Shown here piece after piece: positions 35,023-46,021 of a DNA stretch of 64,000 nucleotides. Numbering within the stretch: position 1 is the first letter of the stretch; each line of letters begins with the position of its first letter. This stretch comes from Azolla caroliniana (Eukaryota > Polypodiophyta), in NCBI GenBank assembly GCA_043228905.1, contig JBHGNT010000006.1, forward strand, positions 8,308,001 to 8,372,000. Reading direction: 5' to 3'. The notes beneath the pieces are model-generated. The model was given only the letters and a program-made list of their open reading frames with translations, searched no databases and had not been told where the DNA came from. A program made the translations under genes and the position numbers.

Positions 35023-35397
35023 TCACTCCGGCATGGGATGCCTCGTCAATTCGATCCGCTTCCGCCATGCGTCCAACTTGTTGGGTGTCAGCACTTTGGT
35101 CAACATATTTGACCCGTCCTCCTCAGTGTGGATCTTCGTCAACACGAACTCTTGATCCTCAACTCGCTCCTGGATCCAGTGGTACGTACGCTGGAAGTGC
35201 TTCGTCCTGGAATGATACGTTGTGTTCTTCGCAAGGTGGATGGCACTTTGGCTGTCGCAATAGAGCCGGTATTCCTCTTGCCGGATCCCTTGCTCTCCGA
35301 TGAAGTCCTTCATCCATAGTATTTCCTTGTCGGCTTCCACAGATGCCATGTACTCTGCTTCCGTGGTTGACAGCGCAACCGTCTTCTGTAGTCTCAA
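35023..35397 (-). CDS. Copia RNase H, C-terminal part
   Basis: Residues read KTVALSTTEAEYMASVEADK, then LYCDSQSAIHLAKN and RTKHFQRTYHWIQERVED, the standard copia RNase H block ending the polyprotein. A stop lies between this piece and the RT upstream. The expected SWRSR before LQK is partly changed. Confidence 0.85.
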   Translation of the reverse strand: MRLQKTVALSTTEAEYMASVEADKEILWMKDFIGEQGIRQEEYRLYCDSQSAIHLAKNTTYHSRTKHFQRTYHWIQERVEDQEFVLTKIHTEEDGSNMLTKVLTPNKLDAWRKRIELTRHPMPE

Positions 35398-35520
35398 TTA
35401 CCACGAAACAACTCCCCCCGCTTATGTCATCACATATCCGTATGTTGACCAGTTGGTATCCGCATCAGCCGACATGTCCGAATCCTTGAATTTTTCGAGT
35501 TGGGGTTTACCTGAGCCGAA

Positions 35521-36879
35521 TTAAAGGCTCATACTCGAAGTGCCCTTCAAATACCGGAGTATCCATTTTACCGCATTCCAATGCTCCTTGTCGGGATTGC
35601 TCATAAACCGGCTCACCACTCTGACTTCGTATCCGATATCCGGTCGGGTACACACCATTGCATACATTAAGCTCCCAATGGCAGAGGCATATGGTATCTT
35701 CATCATATCCGCCTTCTTTGCCTTTGTCTTCGGGCTTTGCTTACCGGATAACCTGCAGTTTGCCGGGAGTGTCGATCCGACCGGTTTTGCATCTGGCATG
35801 TTGAACCGCTGAAGCACCTTTGTCATGTACTTCTCCTGTGACAGCCACAATTGCTTCTTTGACTGGTCCCAAATGATATGCATCCCCAGTATCTGTCTTG
35901 CTGGACCCAAGTCTTTCATTGAGAAGGTCCGGTTAAGGGCCTTCTTCAGCATTCAAATCTTTGCTTGGTCTTGTCCGACGATCAACATGTCATCCACATA
36001 CAGGAGGAGTATCAGGAAGTCTCCACCTTCGAACTTCTTCACAAATACACAGTGATCGGCTTGCGTCTTGTGGTATCCTTGATCCGTCATGAAGGAATCG
36101 AACTTCCGGTACCATTGTCGAGGAGCCTGCTTCAAATTGTAGAGGCTCTTCTTCAACCGGCAAACCAGGTGCTCCTCCCCCTTCTTCACAAATCCCTCCT
36201 CCGGTTGCTGCATGTGGATCTCCTCTTCGAGGTCGCCATGGAGGAACGCCGTCTTCACGTCTAACTGCTCTACCTCGAGGTCCATGCTTGCCGCTATGCT
36301 CAGCACTGTCCAGATGGAAGTCATTTTTACTACCGGGGCAAATATCTCGCCGAAGTCCACGCCCTTTTTTTGCTAGAACCCCTTCACCACGATCCTGGCT
36401 TTGTATCTCGGGGGGTTACCGGCATCTCCCGGTTTCAGCTTGTATACCCACTTGTTTCGGAGTGCCCTCTTTCCTTTTGGCAACTCCACAAATCCATATG
36501 TGTGGTTCTGATGCAGGGAATCCATCTTGTCCTGTATGGCACTCAACCACTTGCGACTATGGGTGTCATCCTTCGCTTCTTCGAAGCTTTCCGGCTCCCC
36601 CTCATCGGTTAGCAACACACGCTCTACATCCGGAAATCTCCGGGGGGACCTTCTCTCTCTGAGAGGATATCTACGTCCTTGACTTTCGGTAACCGGCTCC
36701 TCTGTTTGTTCTTCATCCGAATCCGAGTCGGGGTCTTGGCCGGTTCCGGTTTCTTCTTCTTCTGCTGCTAGTTTGGTATCCTCACCGTAACCGACCGATT
36801 CTTCGAGTGTCAACCGGCTCTTAGCCGGGAAGGTCCGAATCTTATCAAACCGATCCTTACCAGTGGACTTAGAGTTCAT
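35521..36879 (-). pseudogene. Copia reverse transcriptase with a few stops
   Basis: Read on the minus strand: an acidic linker and PRRFPDVERVLLTDEGEPES, then NKWVYKLKPGD, RYKARIVVKGF, a stop, then DFGEIFAPVVKMTSIWTVLS, the catalytic QLDVKTAFLHGDLEEEIHMQ box, LYNLKQAPRQWYRKFD, and the active-site YVDDMLIVGQD, a stop, and MKDLGPARQILGMHI. Stops at about 36370 and 35953 are single-base lesions. All catalytic Asp residues are intact. Confidence 0.85.
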
Positions 36880-36897
36880 TATCTTCTTCTCCGACTC

Positions 36898-38184
36898 CTA
36901 GTCGGCAAGGGTCTTGTACTCCATGAAGATAATATCTCGACTCCGGAAAACCTTCTTGTCGACCGGATCCCAGACTCGGTAGCCGAACTCATCATCGCCG
37001 TATCCGAGCAATATGCAAAGCTGGAACTTTGGATCCCACTTTGCTCTCCGGTCCTTTGCAACATGCACGTAAGTAAGACACCCGAACACCTTCAGATGCT
37101 GGTAAGACACTTCCTTACCAGTCCACACTCTCTGCGGTGTGTCTCCGTCCAAGGGTACTGAGGGTGCTCTGTTTATCACATATGTCGTTGTCAACAACGC
37201 CTCAGCCCAAAACGTCTTGGGTAACTTTGCATGTGCCAGCATACTCTGGACCCTCTCCATTATGGTCTGGTTCATCCTCTCAACCAACCCATTTAGTTCT
37301 GGCGTCTTCGACACGGTAAATTCGAGCCAGATTCCCTTCGAGTGGCAATACTCCTCAAACTGCCCCCGATATTCTCCTCCGTTATCTGCTCGAACCGCCT
37401 TCAGCTTCCGGCCAGTTTCTTTTTCCACTCTTGCGTGGAGCTCCTTGAAGACGGATAACACATGATCCTTCGTCTTCAACGGTGTGGCCCATAGCTTCCG
37501 GCTGTGATCGTCTATGAACATCACGAAGTACTGTGATCCGGCATGTGACTTCATGTCCACTTGACACACATCGGTATGCACTAGCTCCAGTGGTGCATTA
37601 TGTCTCATCAGTGGCCTTGATTGGAAGGAGGTCCTGTTTTGCTTACCGGCCAGGCAGTCGATGCACCTCTCAAGATGCACGTCCTTTAACGGAATGAGGT
37701 TGTCATCGGCAAGCCTCATCATCCCCTTCTCGCTCATGTGACACAGTCTCTTGTGCCACAGCTCACCAGCAGTGTTAGATGCCACGTTCACTTCTTCTGG
37801 GCATAACCGAGCATTCATCAGGTATAGTGTGTTGACTTTTCGGTCCTGAGCCACTATTAGGCTCCCTTTGCTGAACTTCATAACACCGTTCCGGATGCTA
37901 CCCGTGTAGCCTTCATCATCTAGATGATCGGCTGATATCAGGTTCAGTCGGACATCCTTCAGTAGTTGCTTGCATCCGGTTGGTGTTGTCAACCACACAT
38001 CTCCTATGCCGACAATTCGGCATGTACCTTCATTCCCCATCCGGACACAGCCGTGCTCACTGACTGTGTAGGATGAGAAGCCTTTTCGGTCCGGGGTCAG
38101 GTGGAACGATGCTCCGGAATCGACAACCCACGTTGTCTCGTCGCCGGCAAGGTTCAACTCACTCTCCTCGGTGATGAGCATCAA
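36898..38184 (-). CDS. Copia protease C-terminus and integrase, open frame
   Basis: Long open frame of 428 codons. Protease motif WVVDSGASFHLTPDRKGF near the start, GAG-pre-integrase segment LWHKRLCHMSEKGMMRLA and CIDCLAGKQ (HHCC zinc module), then VHTDVCQVDM (first Asp), AVRADNGGEYRG (second Asp) and NGLVERMNQTI (Glu), a complete D,D-35-E triad. It ends at TLAD before a stop separating it from the RT piece. The VFGCLTYVHVAKD segment is typical of Tnt1-like integrase. Confidence 0.9.
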   Translation of the reverse strand: MMLITEESELNLAGDETTWVVDSGASFHLTPDRKGFSSYTVSEHGCVRMGNEGTCRIVGIGDVWLTTPTGCKQLLKDVRLNLISADHLDDEGYTGSIRNGVMKFSKGSLIVAQDRKVNTLYLMNARLCPEEVNVASNTAGELWHKRLCHMSEKGMMRLADDNLIPLKDVHLERCIDCLAGKQNRTSFQSRPLMRHNAPLELVHTDVCQVDMKSHAGSQYFVMFIDDHSRKLWATPLKTKDHVLSVFKELHARVEKETGRKLKAVRADNGGEYRGQFEEYCHSKGIWLEFTVSKTPELNGLVERMNQTIMERVQSMLAHAKLPKTFWAEALLTTTYVINRAPSVPLDGDTPQRVWTGKEVSYQHLKVFGCLTYVHVAKDRRAKWDPKFQLCILLGYGDDEFGYRVWDPVDKKVFRSRDIIFMEYKTLAD

Positions 38185-38195
38185 CTCCTCTTCAC

Positions 38196-39034
38196 TTGCT
38201 GCGATTGCCGTCGTTCCCTTCCGGTCCGGTCTCCTTCGGTCTTTACCGTTCCAGTCCAGTGACCGCTTCGAACCGGTACTGTCGGTTTCCTTTTCTTTTC
38301 AGAAATGCCGATAGGTCTTCTGGAAGTGCCCCGGCTTGCCGCAATAGAAGCAAGTGGGCCTCCTCATTGACTTTGACCGTGTCCCTGACTTTTCCCGGTT
38401 CTAGGGACTCCAGTTCCTTTGTCTTCCACGTTCCGATTTGGTAAGGAGTGCTTTGGAGTCGGAGCTCGTATCCTTGTCTTTCCGACATGCCTCCTCATCT
38501 AGCAAGCTCGACTTGACTCTTGCTAGGGACAACTGCTTCCCTTCTGGCCTGGCGTTGCCCAAAGTGACAACCAACGTCTCCCAGCTATCTGGGAGGGAAC
38601 GGAGCAGGAGTAGTGCCAGTACCTCATCATCGAGAGGTACTTGCCTGGTGAATCAGCCCCTAGAAGGCATTCATGTGCTCTGCCATGCTGGAGCCATCTT
38701 GGTACCGGAGCCTCACTAGCTTCTGAAATACCGAAACCCGATTTACAACATTTTTGTTCTGAAACATAATGCCGATCTTCTCCCATAGCTCATGAGCCTT
38801 GCTCTCTTCATTGAAGTTGTTGTATAGGCTCATGTCGATGAAGCACCATATGTACGCAGTTGTCTTCATGTGCATCACCTCCCATATCGTGGCATCGATC
38901 TTGTCCAGTCTCTTGTCCCCGAACTGAACCAGCAACCAAAGATCTTTAACCACGAGCATGTCCCTCATCTTCGACTTCCACACTGAGTAGTTGGAGCCGG
39001 TGAGCTTGAACATGCCTCCCAATGAATCTTCCAT
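38196..39034 (-). pseudogene. Copia gag with stops
   Basis: Starts at an ATG (39034) with MEDSLGGMFKLTGSNYSVWK, followed by a capsid-like region (VFQKLVRLRYQDGSSMAEHM). Stops and frame changes occur at about 38660 and 38490. The zinc knuckle near 38350 reads CFYCGKPGHFQKTY, with the last Cys replaced by Tyr. It precedes the protease frame directly. Confidence 0.8.
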
Positions 39035-39064
39035 TTTCTGTGTCGTTTCGCTTTGATACCAATT

Positions 39065-39625
39065 TGTAGAGAATATGCGGAATAATCTTTGGCCACAACC
39101 GAGACTTAGATATCTTAATGATAATCAAACACAAAAGAAATGAGAAATGGAAGTAAGTACACAAACAGAAGAGAATGCATAGGATGTTAACGTGGAAAAC
39201 CCTAAATGGGAAAAACCACGGGAACCCACAGACTCCAAACTATCACTATGTCCAGAGGAATACAACAGGTAAACACGGAGGCAATGACCTCGTCCTCACA
39301 CTCTTCGCCTGGCGGCGGTTACAACAGAGTCTTACTCTGTTTCTCTCTCTCTCTCTCTTTGTGTTACGCTTTGTACAACAGTTACACTCAATAACTCTAT
39401 ACAAAATAATGACAACACAAAACTATTTATATTGTTACTGTTTGCCCTAGGTCATATTTATTCTAACATGACTTTCGGGCTATTTACAAATATAGCCCCT
39501 GTGGGCTCTCTGGAACATATTTACATATATATCCCTTCATCCGGTGAGAGTTTCTCACCGAGCCTTCATCATCTGGCTCTCACCGGGCCTGCATCATCCC
39601 ATCCGGAGGGACCGAAATCCTAACA
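39065..39625 (-). repeat. 5' LTR of the minus-strand copia (561 bp)
   Basis: Ends TGTTAGG and TCTACA on the minus strand. It holds short repeats built on CCGGTGAGAG near 39540-39600, an AACGTGGAAAACCC block (39190-39225, plus sense) that recurs near 55180, and a CT run near 39340. Confidence 0.85.
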
Positions 39626-40576
39626 GATAAGGCCCATATTTATCCTCAAGATGTCCAACTCTTACGTGTACATGTCCTCCATCTGACTCATCTCCTACCG
39701 TATGCGGGATTGAATTTCCACCGGCAACTTATTCTTGGTTACCATCTACTCTTGATACCTCTCCTTTTGCTTTGACTTTGCCTCGTGAAGTTCCTCGATC
39801 ATTAGTTCGGTGCTTGAGGTAGCCATTTTTTGTTCATCCAAGGCTGCTATGGTCTGGTTGTGCGCTATCATGAATACGTCGAGCTTGTCGTGGAGATTCT
39901 TTGCATTTGTCCGGACCATGGCCTAAACACCTTTCTTGCAATCCGAGGACTGTTGAAGTTTTGACCAAAGCCGCTCGATCTCCGTTTCCACCAACGTCGC
40001 TGCTTTCTTTGCTTTGGCTGTTATTGCTTGTTGGGCCTCTACCTCCTCGTGTAATCTTGATTGTCATCTATGGAGGAGCCTTCTGTGGGGGCTGCGAATG
40101 TGGCGCTTTGTAGTTGTAGTTGTAATTCGGCCATACCTACTTGCAGCTCCTGTATCTGCCGCTTGTGAAGCTTCACTGTTTTTCTCGCCTGCTTATTCTT
40201 GTAACCCATATCCTTTACGCCGAGTCTCACCTACGCCAACTCTTGCTGAACTTCGACTAGGGCCATGTATAGTGCTAGCAATTCGATTGTTCTGTGGCGT
40301 CCATCCGCATGCCGTTTCCGGTCGATCTTGCTCAAGGCGTTCTCCTCCTCAGGTTTTATTAATCCTGCAATAGTGCGTTGGATCATTTGTTTCTTTGTGT
40401 GTTCTTCGGCCATGCGCCTGGCCACAACGACCTATTGCACTGTGAGGAAATCGACCAGTTTGAAAGTCATCCCGAACTGCAAGATGGCAGCGAATTCGTG
40501 CGCGACGGATGGGATTTCGCGGTAAGCGAGGACTTTTCTCTTTTGGATTAGGGAACCTTTCCCTCGATCCAGCTTC
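39626..40576 (-). pseudogene. Unrecognised coiled-coil reading frame interrupted by transposons
   Basis: On the minus strand the frame reads KLDRGKGSLIQKRKVLAYRE, then VAHEFAAILQFG, then Glu/Lys/Gln-rich coiled coil (MAEEHTKKQMIQRTIAGLI; HKRQIQELQVGMAELQLQL). Two stops break it. Joining across the gypsy insertion at 40581-45527 with one CCGG removed keeps the frame, adding IEASTIVVPDMIEGTTLTG from 45532-45590. So these two pieces were one transcribed or coding unit. A TATA-like CTATATAAACC on the minus strand near 45745 could be its promoter. I do not recognise the protein; it could be a gag-like region of another element. Confidence 0.45.
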
Positions 40577-40649
40577 CCGGTGTCGCGTTGTTACGTGCGT
40601 GTGTGGAGAAAGGGGCGGGACCACGGGGGTCTTGAACCGAGGACCGAGA

Positions 40650-40758
<109 letters not shown>

Positions 40759-41079
40759 AGATACGTGAAGCGGGAAGGAGAGATATAGAACGTAACACTT
40801 GATTTCAATAACGAGTGATTACAACGACAAGAGAATACAACTTTGGCGGTTACAACCGACAAGGCGGCGATGGACCCGACACGGGGATCCTACTCACACA
40901 CACAGACAACACTCGCTCGACCCCCAAAAACAAACAAAGAAGGGGGTGGGGAGAGTCTTTGCTGGAAGCGCACGGGTTGTCCACGAAGCAGAGGCAGCGA
41001 GCTCCCGACCCACAGAGACCGACGACTGGAGGAGAAGAGAGCGCTCGACACTCGGATCTGTAGCTACACTTCGTCCTTC

Positions 41080-41637
41080 CTAGCGCGCGACTTCGAACCG
41101 CTTTTTGAACGCTTTGATCCGCTTTCCGGCCACCGGCACCGCTAACCGTGTCCCGTTGAGTTCTGCGAGGTGGTACGTGCCGTTGTCGTTCGCGCTCATC
41201 ACCGTGTAGGGCCCGAACCATCTCCTAGCGAACTTTTGCACCGCCTTGTGCTGATTGTCGAGGCTGCTGTCGTATACCAAGACCCAGTCGCCTTCCTCGA
41301 TCATCTTTGGTCGTAACCGGTGCGTCCGGTTGAACAGGGTCTTGTTCCGCTCCCTTGCCGTTCGCAGCTTTTCCTTCGCCTGTATCACGTCCTCCGCCCT
41401 CTGCTCGAGTTGCCGAATCCGCACCGCCAACAACTCCTCCCGGCTCATTTCGTCCTTCCAATCTACCGCTGCCCATGAAGAAACCATCCGTTCCACCATC
41501 ATGATCGGCTTCTGTCCGTACATCAGCTCTGCCGGCATAAACCCTGTCACCGAACTGTGCGTAGTTCGGTACGCCCATAGTGCGTAAGGAAGGAGTCGCG
41601 GCCAATTCCTGACCTGCCCTCCGCATGCACGCACCAA
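41080..41637 (-). CDS. Gypsy integrase C-terminal half
   Basis: Continues the integrase of the minus-strand gypsy: SVTGFMPAELMYGQKPIMMV, NWPRLLPYALWAYRTTHSS, NKTLFNRTHRLRPKMIEEGD and the tail AVPVAGKRIKAFKKRF. Residues align well with the plus-strand copy at 33571-34064. The frame is open to a stop at 41080, where it joins the LTR directly, with no polypurine tract visible. Confidence 0.8.
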   Translation of the reverse strand: MVRACGGQVRNWPRLLPYALWAYRTTHSSVTGFMPAELMYGQKPIMMVERMVSSWAAVDWKDEMSREELLAVRIRQLEQRAEDVIQAKEKLRTARERNKTLFNRTHRLRPKMIEEGDWVLVYDSSLDNQHKAVQKFARRWFGPYTVMSANDNGTYHLAELNGTRLAVPVAGKRIKAFKKRFEVAR

Positions 41638-41639
41638 CG

Positions 41640-42562
41640 CCTTTACGATTGGCCCATTCCACCTTTCCGTTTGCCTTCGGATTGTACGCCGTAGTGAGGG
41701 AGAGTTTGACGCCTAGCTGGTCGAATAGCTCCTAAGCCTCCCGCGCATCCAGCTCTCCCTGGTCCACCATGATCCTGCCGACGCACCCGTACCGACACAC
41801 CACTTCTTCGATCAGGAACCGACATACCGCCGCGGTTGTCTTGCTTTGCAGTGCACGGTCTTCCACCTGGTTCGTCAAGTCTTCCTATGCAAGCACCATG
41901 TATCGCATCTGTCCTACCCCCATTGGCATCGTCACCAAGTCTACCATCCACTTGAAATGGATCGTAGGCGGGTAGGTCGGGCATAGCTCGTCTTAGTGTC
42001 GAACTACGGAGTGCATTTGACAGCTTTCGCAAGCCGTTATGAACCGATGCACGTCCTGGTACAACCCCGACCACCAGTACTTCTCCTTCAGCTTCTCGAA
42101 CGTGGCCCACGTTCTGTGGTGTCCGGCCCAAGGGCTCTCGTGAAATGTCGCCAGTAGTTCCCCCTGTTCTTCTTTCTTTGCCACTACTCGGAGTGGGATG
42201 TCGCTTCTCTTCTTTGGGTGCCTCCATATGCACCCGTCCCGCAGGAAGAATCGGTACACCTTCTTCCGTATCCGGCTTGCCTCCTCTCTCGCCCATGCTA
42301 CGTCCGCCGCCATCATCTGTAGGAGACACTCCCCATCGTACTTGCTTTCGTCAAATTTGTTAAGCGCCAGAGTGTTCCCTTCCCTCGTCGTTACGTTAGC
42401 CGACCCGAAGAAGTCCTCGCCGACTTCTTCGTCATCCGAAACCATGCCGTCTTCGTCGTTGAACCTTGCCCTCGAAAGCATGTCGGCCATGGCGTTGTCC
42501 TTTCCAGAGATGTGCCGTATCTCCGGGTTCAGGGACTTAATGTACGCTATCCATCGGAGCAT
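41640..42562 (-). pseudogene. Gypsy RNase H and integrase core
   Basis: RNase H end MLRWIAYIKSLNPEIRHISG at 42562, NAMADMLSRARF, then the integrase zinc module FHESPWAGHHRTWATFEKL and CESCQMHSVVRH. The core, recovered in other frames, includes VDLVTMPMGVGQ-like and IMVDQGELDAREA-like segments near 41940 and 41770. Several stops and frameshifts. The join to gag at about 42565 shows CGGACCT in both parent contexts. Confidence 0.75.
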
Positions 42563-42569
42563 TGCTAGG

Positions 42570-43657
42570 TCCGCACCTCCACAGGCTTCTCCGGTTCCGG
42601 CTCCGTCGAGAGCCTTTTCCGCTTCACCAAGTCTACGATAGAGTCGTGGAACTCCCTCTTGGCGATTCCCAGCACCTCCCGCAATGACAACTCCACTTTG
42701 TTGTCGAGGATACGTTCCTCCAGGACCTTTCGCAAGTCTGTGGTCCTTTCGATCTCGGTGCTCAACCGAAACCCCGCCTGCTTCTTTCCGTCCGGCGCAC
42801 CTGGGTTGCCGGCACCGGTCGGTTTCGGTCCGAACCGGGTCTTATACCTCTACGGGGACCCGACCCCTCCGGCCTTTCCTGCCCGTTTGTCCTCCACCAA
42901 AACCTCGTAGTTCTGGCAAGCGGCTTCTACGAAGCCTGTTTTCTCTTCGACCGAATCGTCCCAACCGATGACCTCCTGGACCCGTTGTTCCGCGTGGTCC
43001 GCCTCTTCCTTCTTCAGCCGAACTCCGGAGAGGCCTTCTAACACTAGCGGCCAGAATCCGGAGTCCTTCGCCTTTCGGGTCTCATCACCCCCGACCTGAA
43101 TTCCCGCCGACACCGAGTAGTTGATGGCTTCGACGTGCCGTGCCACGACCTCTTCCATCAACCTCTTCATTCCGTCGTGCCCCATATTCAGTTCTAGGGC
43201 TCTCCGGGTCTCGCTCGCGTGCACCCGCCCGTTCTCGAGGTATACCACGTTGGCCTTGAGCGCGTCGGCAAAATCTGCACAATCCTTTCGAATGTGACCG
43301 ATCACGTCACACCACATGCACCGTTGCCCAGCCGGCGGCCTCCGGTCGCGACGTTGTTCGCCGATGTCTCTCCGGGCCTGTGCGATCTGCAGGTCGCGCA
43401 CCATTTGTGTCAGCTCCTCCAGAGCCGCTCCTCCGGATGGGCCCCTAACCGCGTCGTTCGATGCCGACCCTGAGTTTGGCCAGATTCGGGTCTCTTCCTT
43501 CCTACCGGCCGGCACCGATACCGGCTCCTCGAGCCTCCTACCCGGGACCGGCCCCTACCCTGACGAGCTTTCCAATAGGGGACCCACCTTTTCCCTGTCG
43601 AGCGCATCCACCAACTTGACAAACAGTAGTACTCGACTTGTTTTGAGCACCGTCCGG
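42570..43657 (-). CDS. Gypsy gag, zinc-knuckle part
   Basis: Read on the minus strand from the solo LTR at 43658: VRGPSGGAALEELTQMVRD, the knuckle CMWCDVIGHIRKDC, then EEVVARHVEAINYSVSAG, VEAACQNYEVLVEDKRAGK and TEIERTTDLRKVLEERIL, ending KPVEVRT at the RNase H junction. This uninterrupted order confirms where the plus-strand gag at 25.4 kb was split. A stop near 42848 separates two stretches. Confidence 0.8.
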
Positions 43658-44376
43658 TGTCGTGAAGATTTTCGTCCACAAGCGGAAACCTAAGCAACGA
43701 GAGCCAAAGAGTGATGTGCAACGTTGCACACGTACATAATGTATTTGTAATAGTAATAAGGGTAAAGTGTATGATGCTAGAAATGCCCCATAGGATCCCT
43801 AAGGTATAAAGGTGATGTGGTCTTGTGCGCACATCCACGCGAGAGAGAGAGAGCGGTACTATGCGGTACATAGGTACCTAGTTGTTTGTGTGGAGGTGGG
43901 AGTTAAGGGGCCATCAATCTCACCCTCCCCAAATCAAGGCAAATATCCCCTTTGAATGAAAGGGGATATTTTAGTCTCACTTTTGTAAACGGTCTTCCCT
44001 CCTTGTGCTATAAAAGGAGAGGAAAGGCACCATTGTGGGGGTTGCCTATTTTGAGTGTGCGAGGTATACCACATAGGTCGAGCGTTAGGGTTAGGGTTAG
44101 GGTTTCTTTATCTTTATCTTCATCTTCATCGATTAGGGTTTCGAGTAATCGTTTGGTGCGGCCCATGCGACCACCATTTTGTAATCGTTCATTTCGTTTT
44201 AATACATCTGTTGATCATCTCGTCTCCATCTTCCTCTTGTTCGATCTAATCTCTTGTTCATTCTTCTTCTTCTTGAGCAAAGCTTCCATTCCATGTCCGA
44301 TTCCTTCTCCTCTACTCCTTAGTCCAAGACCCCCGTGGTCCCGCCCTTCTCCACGCACGCGCGTAGCAACGCGACA
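43658..44376 (+). repeat. Solo LTR, plus orientation, in the minus-strand gag
   Basis: Starts TGTCGTGAAGATTTTCG, ends AACGCGACA, flanked by perfect CCGG on both sides (43654-43657 and 44377-44380). TATA: GTGCTATAAAAGGAGAGG at about 44005. Downstream of the TATA it carries three tandem TTAGGG units (44087-44104). Confidence 0.9.
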
Positions 44377-44380
44377 CCGG

Positions 44381-44800
44381 TCTAGCATCGACAGCCGCAC
44401 GAACCGTTTTTCGAACTCCTGGAGGAGCACCGACGTGTTCCTCCCCTTTCCGGGGCTTTCCACCCACGCCATGAAGTTCCGCCTCGACAGCCGAAGCGAG
44501 TCATCAAACCCGTACTTCTCGAGGAGCTGCAGCTCGAACTCCTCCCAAGTCTGGCATCCGGCCAGCACCTCGAGCACCTTAGTGTGGATGCCCGACGTCA
44601 CCACCCGAGGGAATCTGGATAGTCGCCTGTCCACCGGGATATCCCTCATGATCATTCACGGTGGCGTGTTTCCCTCCAAAGCGGCCTATAGAGCCGACGA
44701 TCGATTCAATGGCTCTGTCGAAGGTACTCGTCCCTTCACGAGCGCTCACCAGCCAGTCGACGGCCACCGCCATTGCCTCTGCTAGCTCTGATCCCCTCAT
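44381..44800 (-). CDS. Gypsy gag, N-terminal part
   Basis: First ATG at 44800 on the minus strand, MRGSELAEAMAVAVDWLVSA, then RRLSRFPRVVTSGIHTKVLE, TWEEFELQLLEKYGFDDSLR and GRNTSVLLQEFEKRFVRLS. A frame change occurs near 44655. It starts about 45 bp after the 5' LTR end and breaks at the solo LTR. Confidence 0.75.
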
Positions 44801-44845
44801 CTTTGGACTCCTCTGCCGCCCCGTTCACGTTGGGTTCACCAAATA

Positions 44846-44907
44846 TGTCGCGTTGTTACGCGCTTGCGTGGAGAAAGGGGCGGGACCACGGGGGTCTTGA
44901 ACCGAGG

Positions 44908-44951
<44 letters not shown>

Positions 44952-45527
44952 AGATACACGAAGTGGGAAGGAGAGATCTAGAATGTAACACTTGATTTCA
45001 ATAACGAGTGATTACAACGACAAGAGAATACAACTCTGGCGGTTACAACCAACAAGGCGGCGATGGACCTGACACGGGGATCCTAGTCACACACACAGAC
45101 AACACTCGCTCGACCCCCAAAAACAAACAAAGAAGGGGGGGGGGGGAGAGCCTCTGCTGGAAGAGCACGGGCTATCCACGAAGCAGAGGCAGCGAGCTCC
45201 CGACCCACAGAGACCGACGACCGGAGGAGAAGAGAGCGCTCGGCACTCGGATCTGCAGCAGCACTTCGTCCCTCCTAGCGCGCGATCCCCTTCTCCCCTC
45301 TCTCCTCTCCTCCTTTTAAACCCATCCTCTTGTCAATTTGCTTTATTCCTTGTTCCCCCTGACAGAGATACGCACAATCCCCTAATAAATGTGTGCTACC
45401 TTGTATTTACATCCACTGATCCATTTATGAATCATGTACAAAATGTCAAGTCACGCGTCCATCCGTGTAAGAGCCGGTTTATGCGCTTTCTCTCCGATTC
45501 CGCAGATGGCCAGTTTTCTTCATGACA
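44846..45527 (-). repeat. 5' LTR of the minus-strand gypsy
   Basis: On the plus strand it runs TGTCGCGTTGTT...TTCTTCATGACA; in element sense it begins TGTCATGAAGAA. TATA near 45315 (TTTAAA, weak). The GA run and the ACCACGGGGGTCTTGAACC block match the 3' LTR at 40581. Confidence 0.85.
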
Positions 45528-45531
45528 CCGG

Positions 45532-46020
45532 TGAGTGTCGTTCCCTCGATCATGTCCGGAACGACTATTGTTGATGCCTCAATGGATGTGTGTAGGATCT
45601 ATGTATCGATGGAGTTAACTCCTCGATGTCAATAAGGAGATTTGTTACAAGAAGGAGGAGAGGAAGCTCTAGCTCTTAAACAATAGAGAGATCTTAACAA
45701 ATGGAAGAACCCTTACAAAGCCACCACCATGTGGTTTATATAGCATTTACATTTAGGCTATGGACCTTTCACACTTGGATGTCCCTTAGCCCTCTTTCCT
45801 CTTGCCATTCCCTCTTCGTAGGTCCTTTAGCCATACTATGTCTTTGTTGATGCACTCTTCTTCATTACCGGTCATGGTGCGATCGAAGCGCTTAAAATCC
45901 CCCCCAACTTAATGAGTGCACACTCCTGGGTGCACTATGAGAGGGGAGCTTCGGGCGTTGGGGGCGGGAAGGATAGAGAAGGGGGGCTCGTCGGGGGGTG
46001 GTCAGTGGCGAGTTCGTGGG
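45532..46020. other. Promoter-like flank, minus strand
   Basis: Continues the unit interrupted by the gypsy. On the minus strand a CTATATAAACC box near 45745 could promote transcription toward 45.6 kb. No gene is otherwise recognised. GC content rises sharply beyond 45900. Confidence 0.4.
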
Positions 46021-46021
46021 C

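Larger units (their letters stand above)
34917..39625 (-). mobile_element. Ty1/copia retrotransposon, minus strand, 3' LTR truncated
   Basis: Read on the minus strand: 5' LTR 39625-39065, primer site TTGGTATCAAAG at about 39062-39050, gag, protease, integrase, RT, RNase H, polypurine tract (GAAGGGGGAGTT, about 35024-35013) and the first 90-odd bases of the 3' LTR (35012-34921). The rest of the 3' LTR is missing because the outer gypsy ends there. Only a few single stops interrupt the polyprotein, so it looks younger than the copia element at 6.6 kb. Confidence 0.9.

Noticed and set aside
36898-38184. Open 428-codon frame as a functional host gene
   Set aside because: All motifs (HHCC, D,D-35-E, DSGA) are those of copia protease-integrase, and it sits in order between copia gag and RT.
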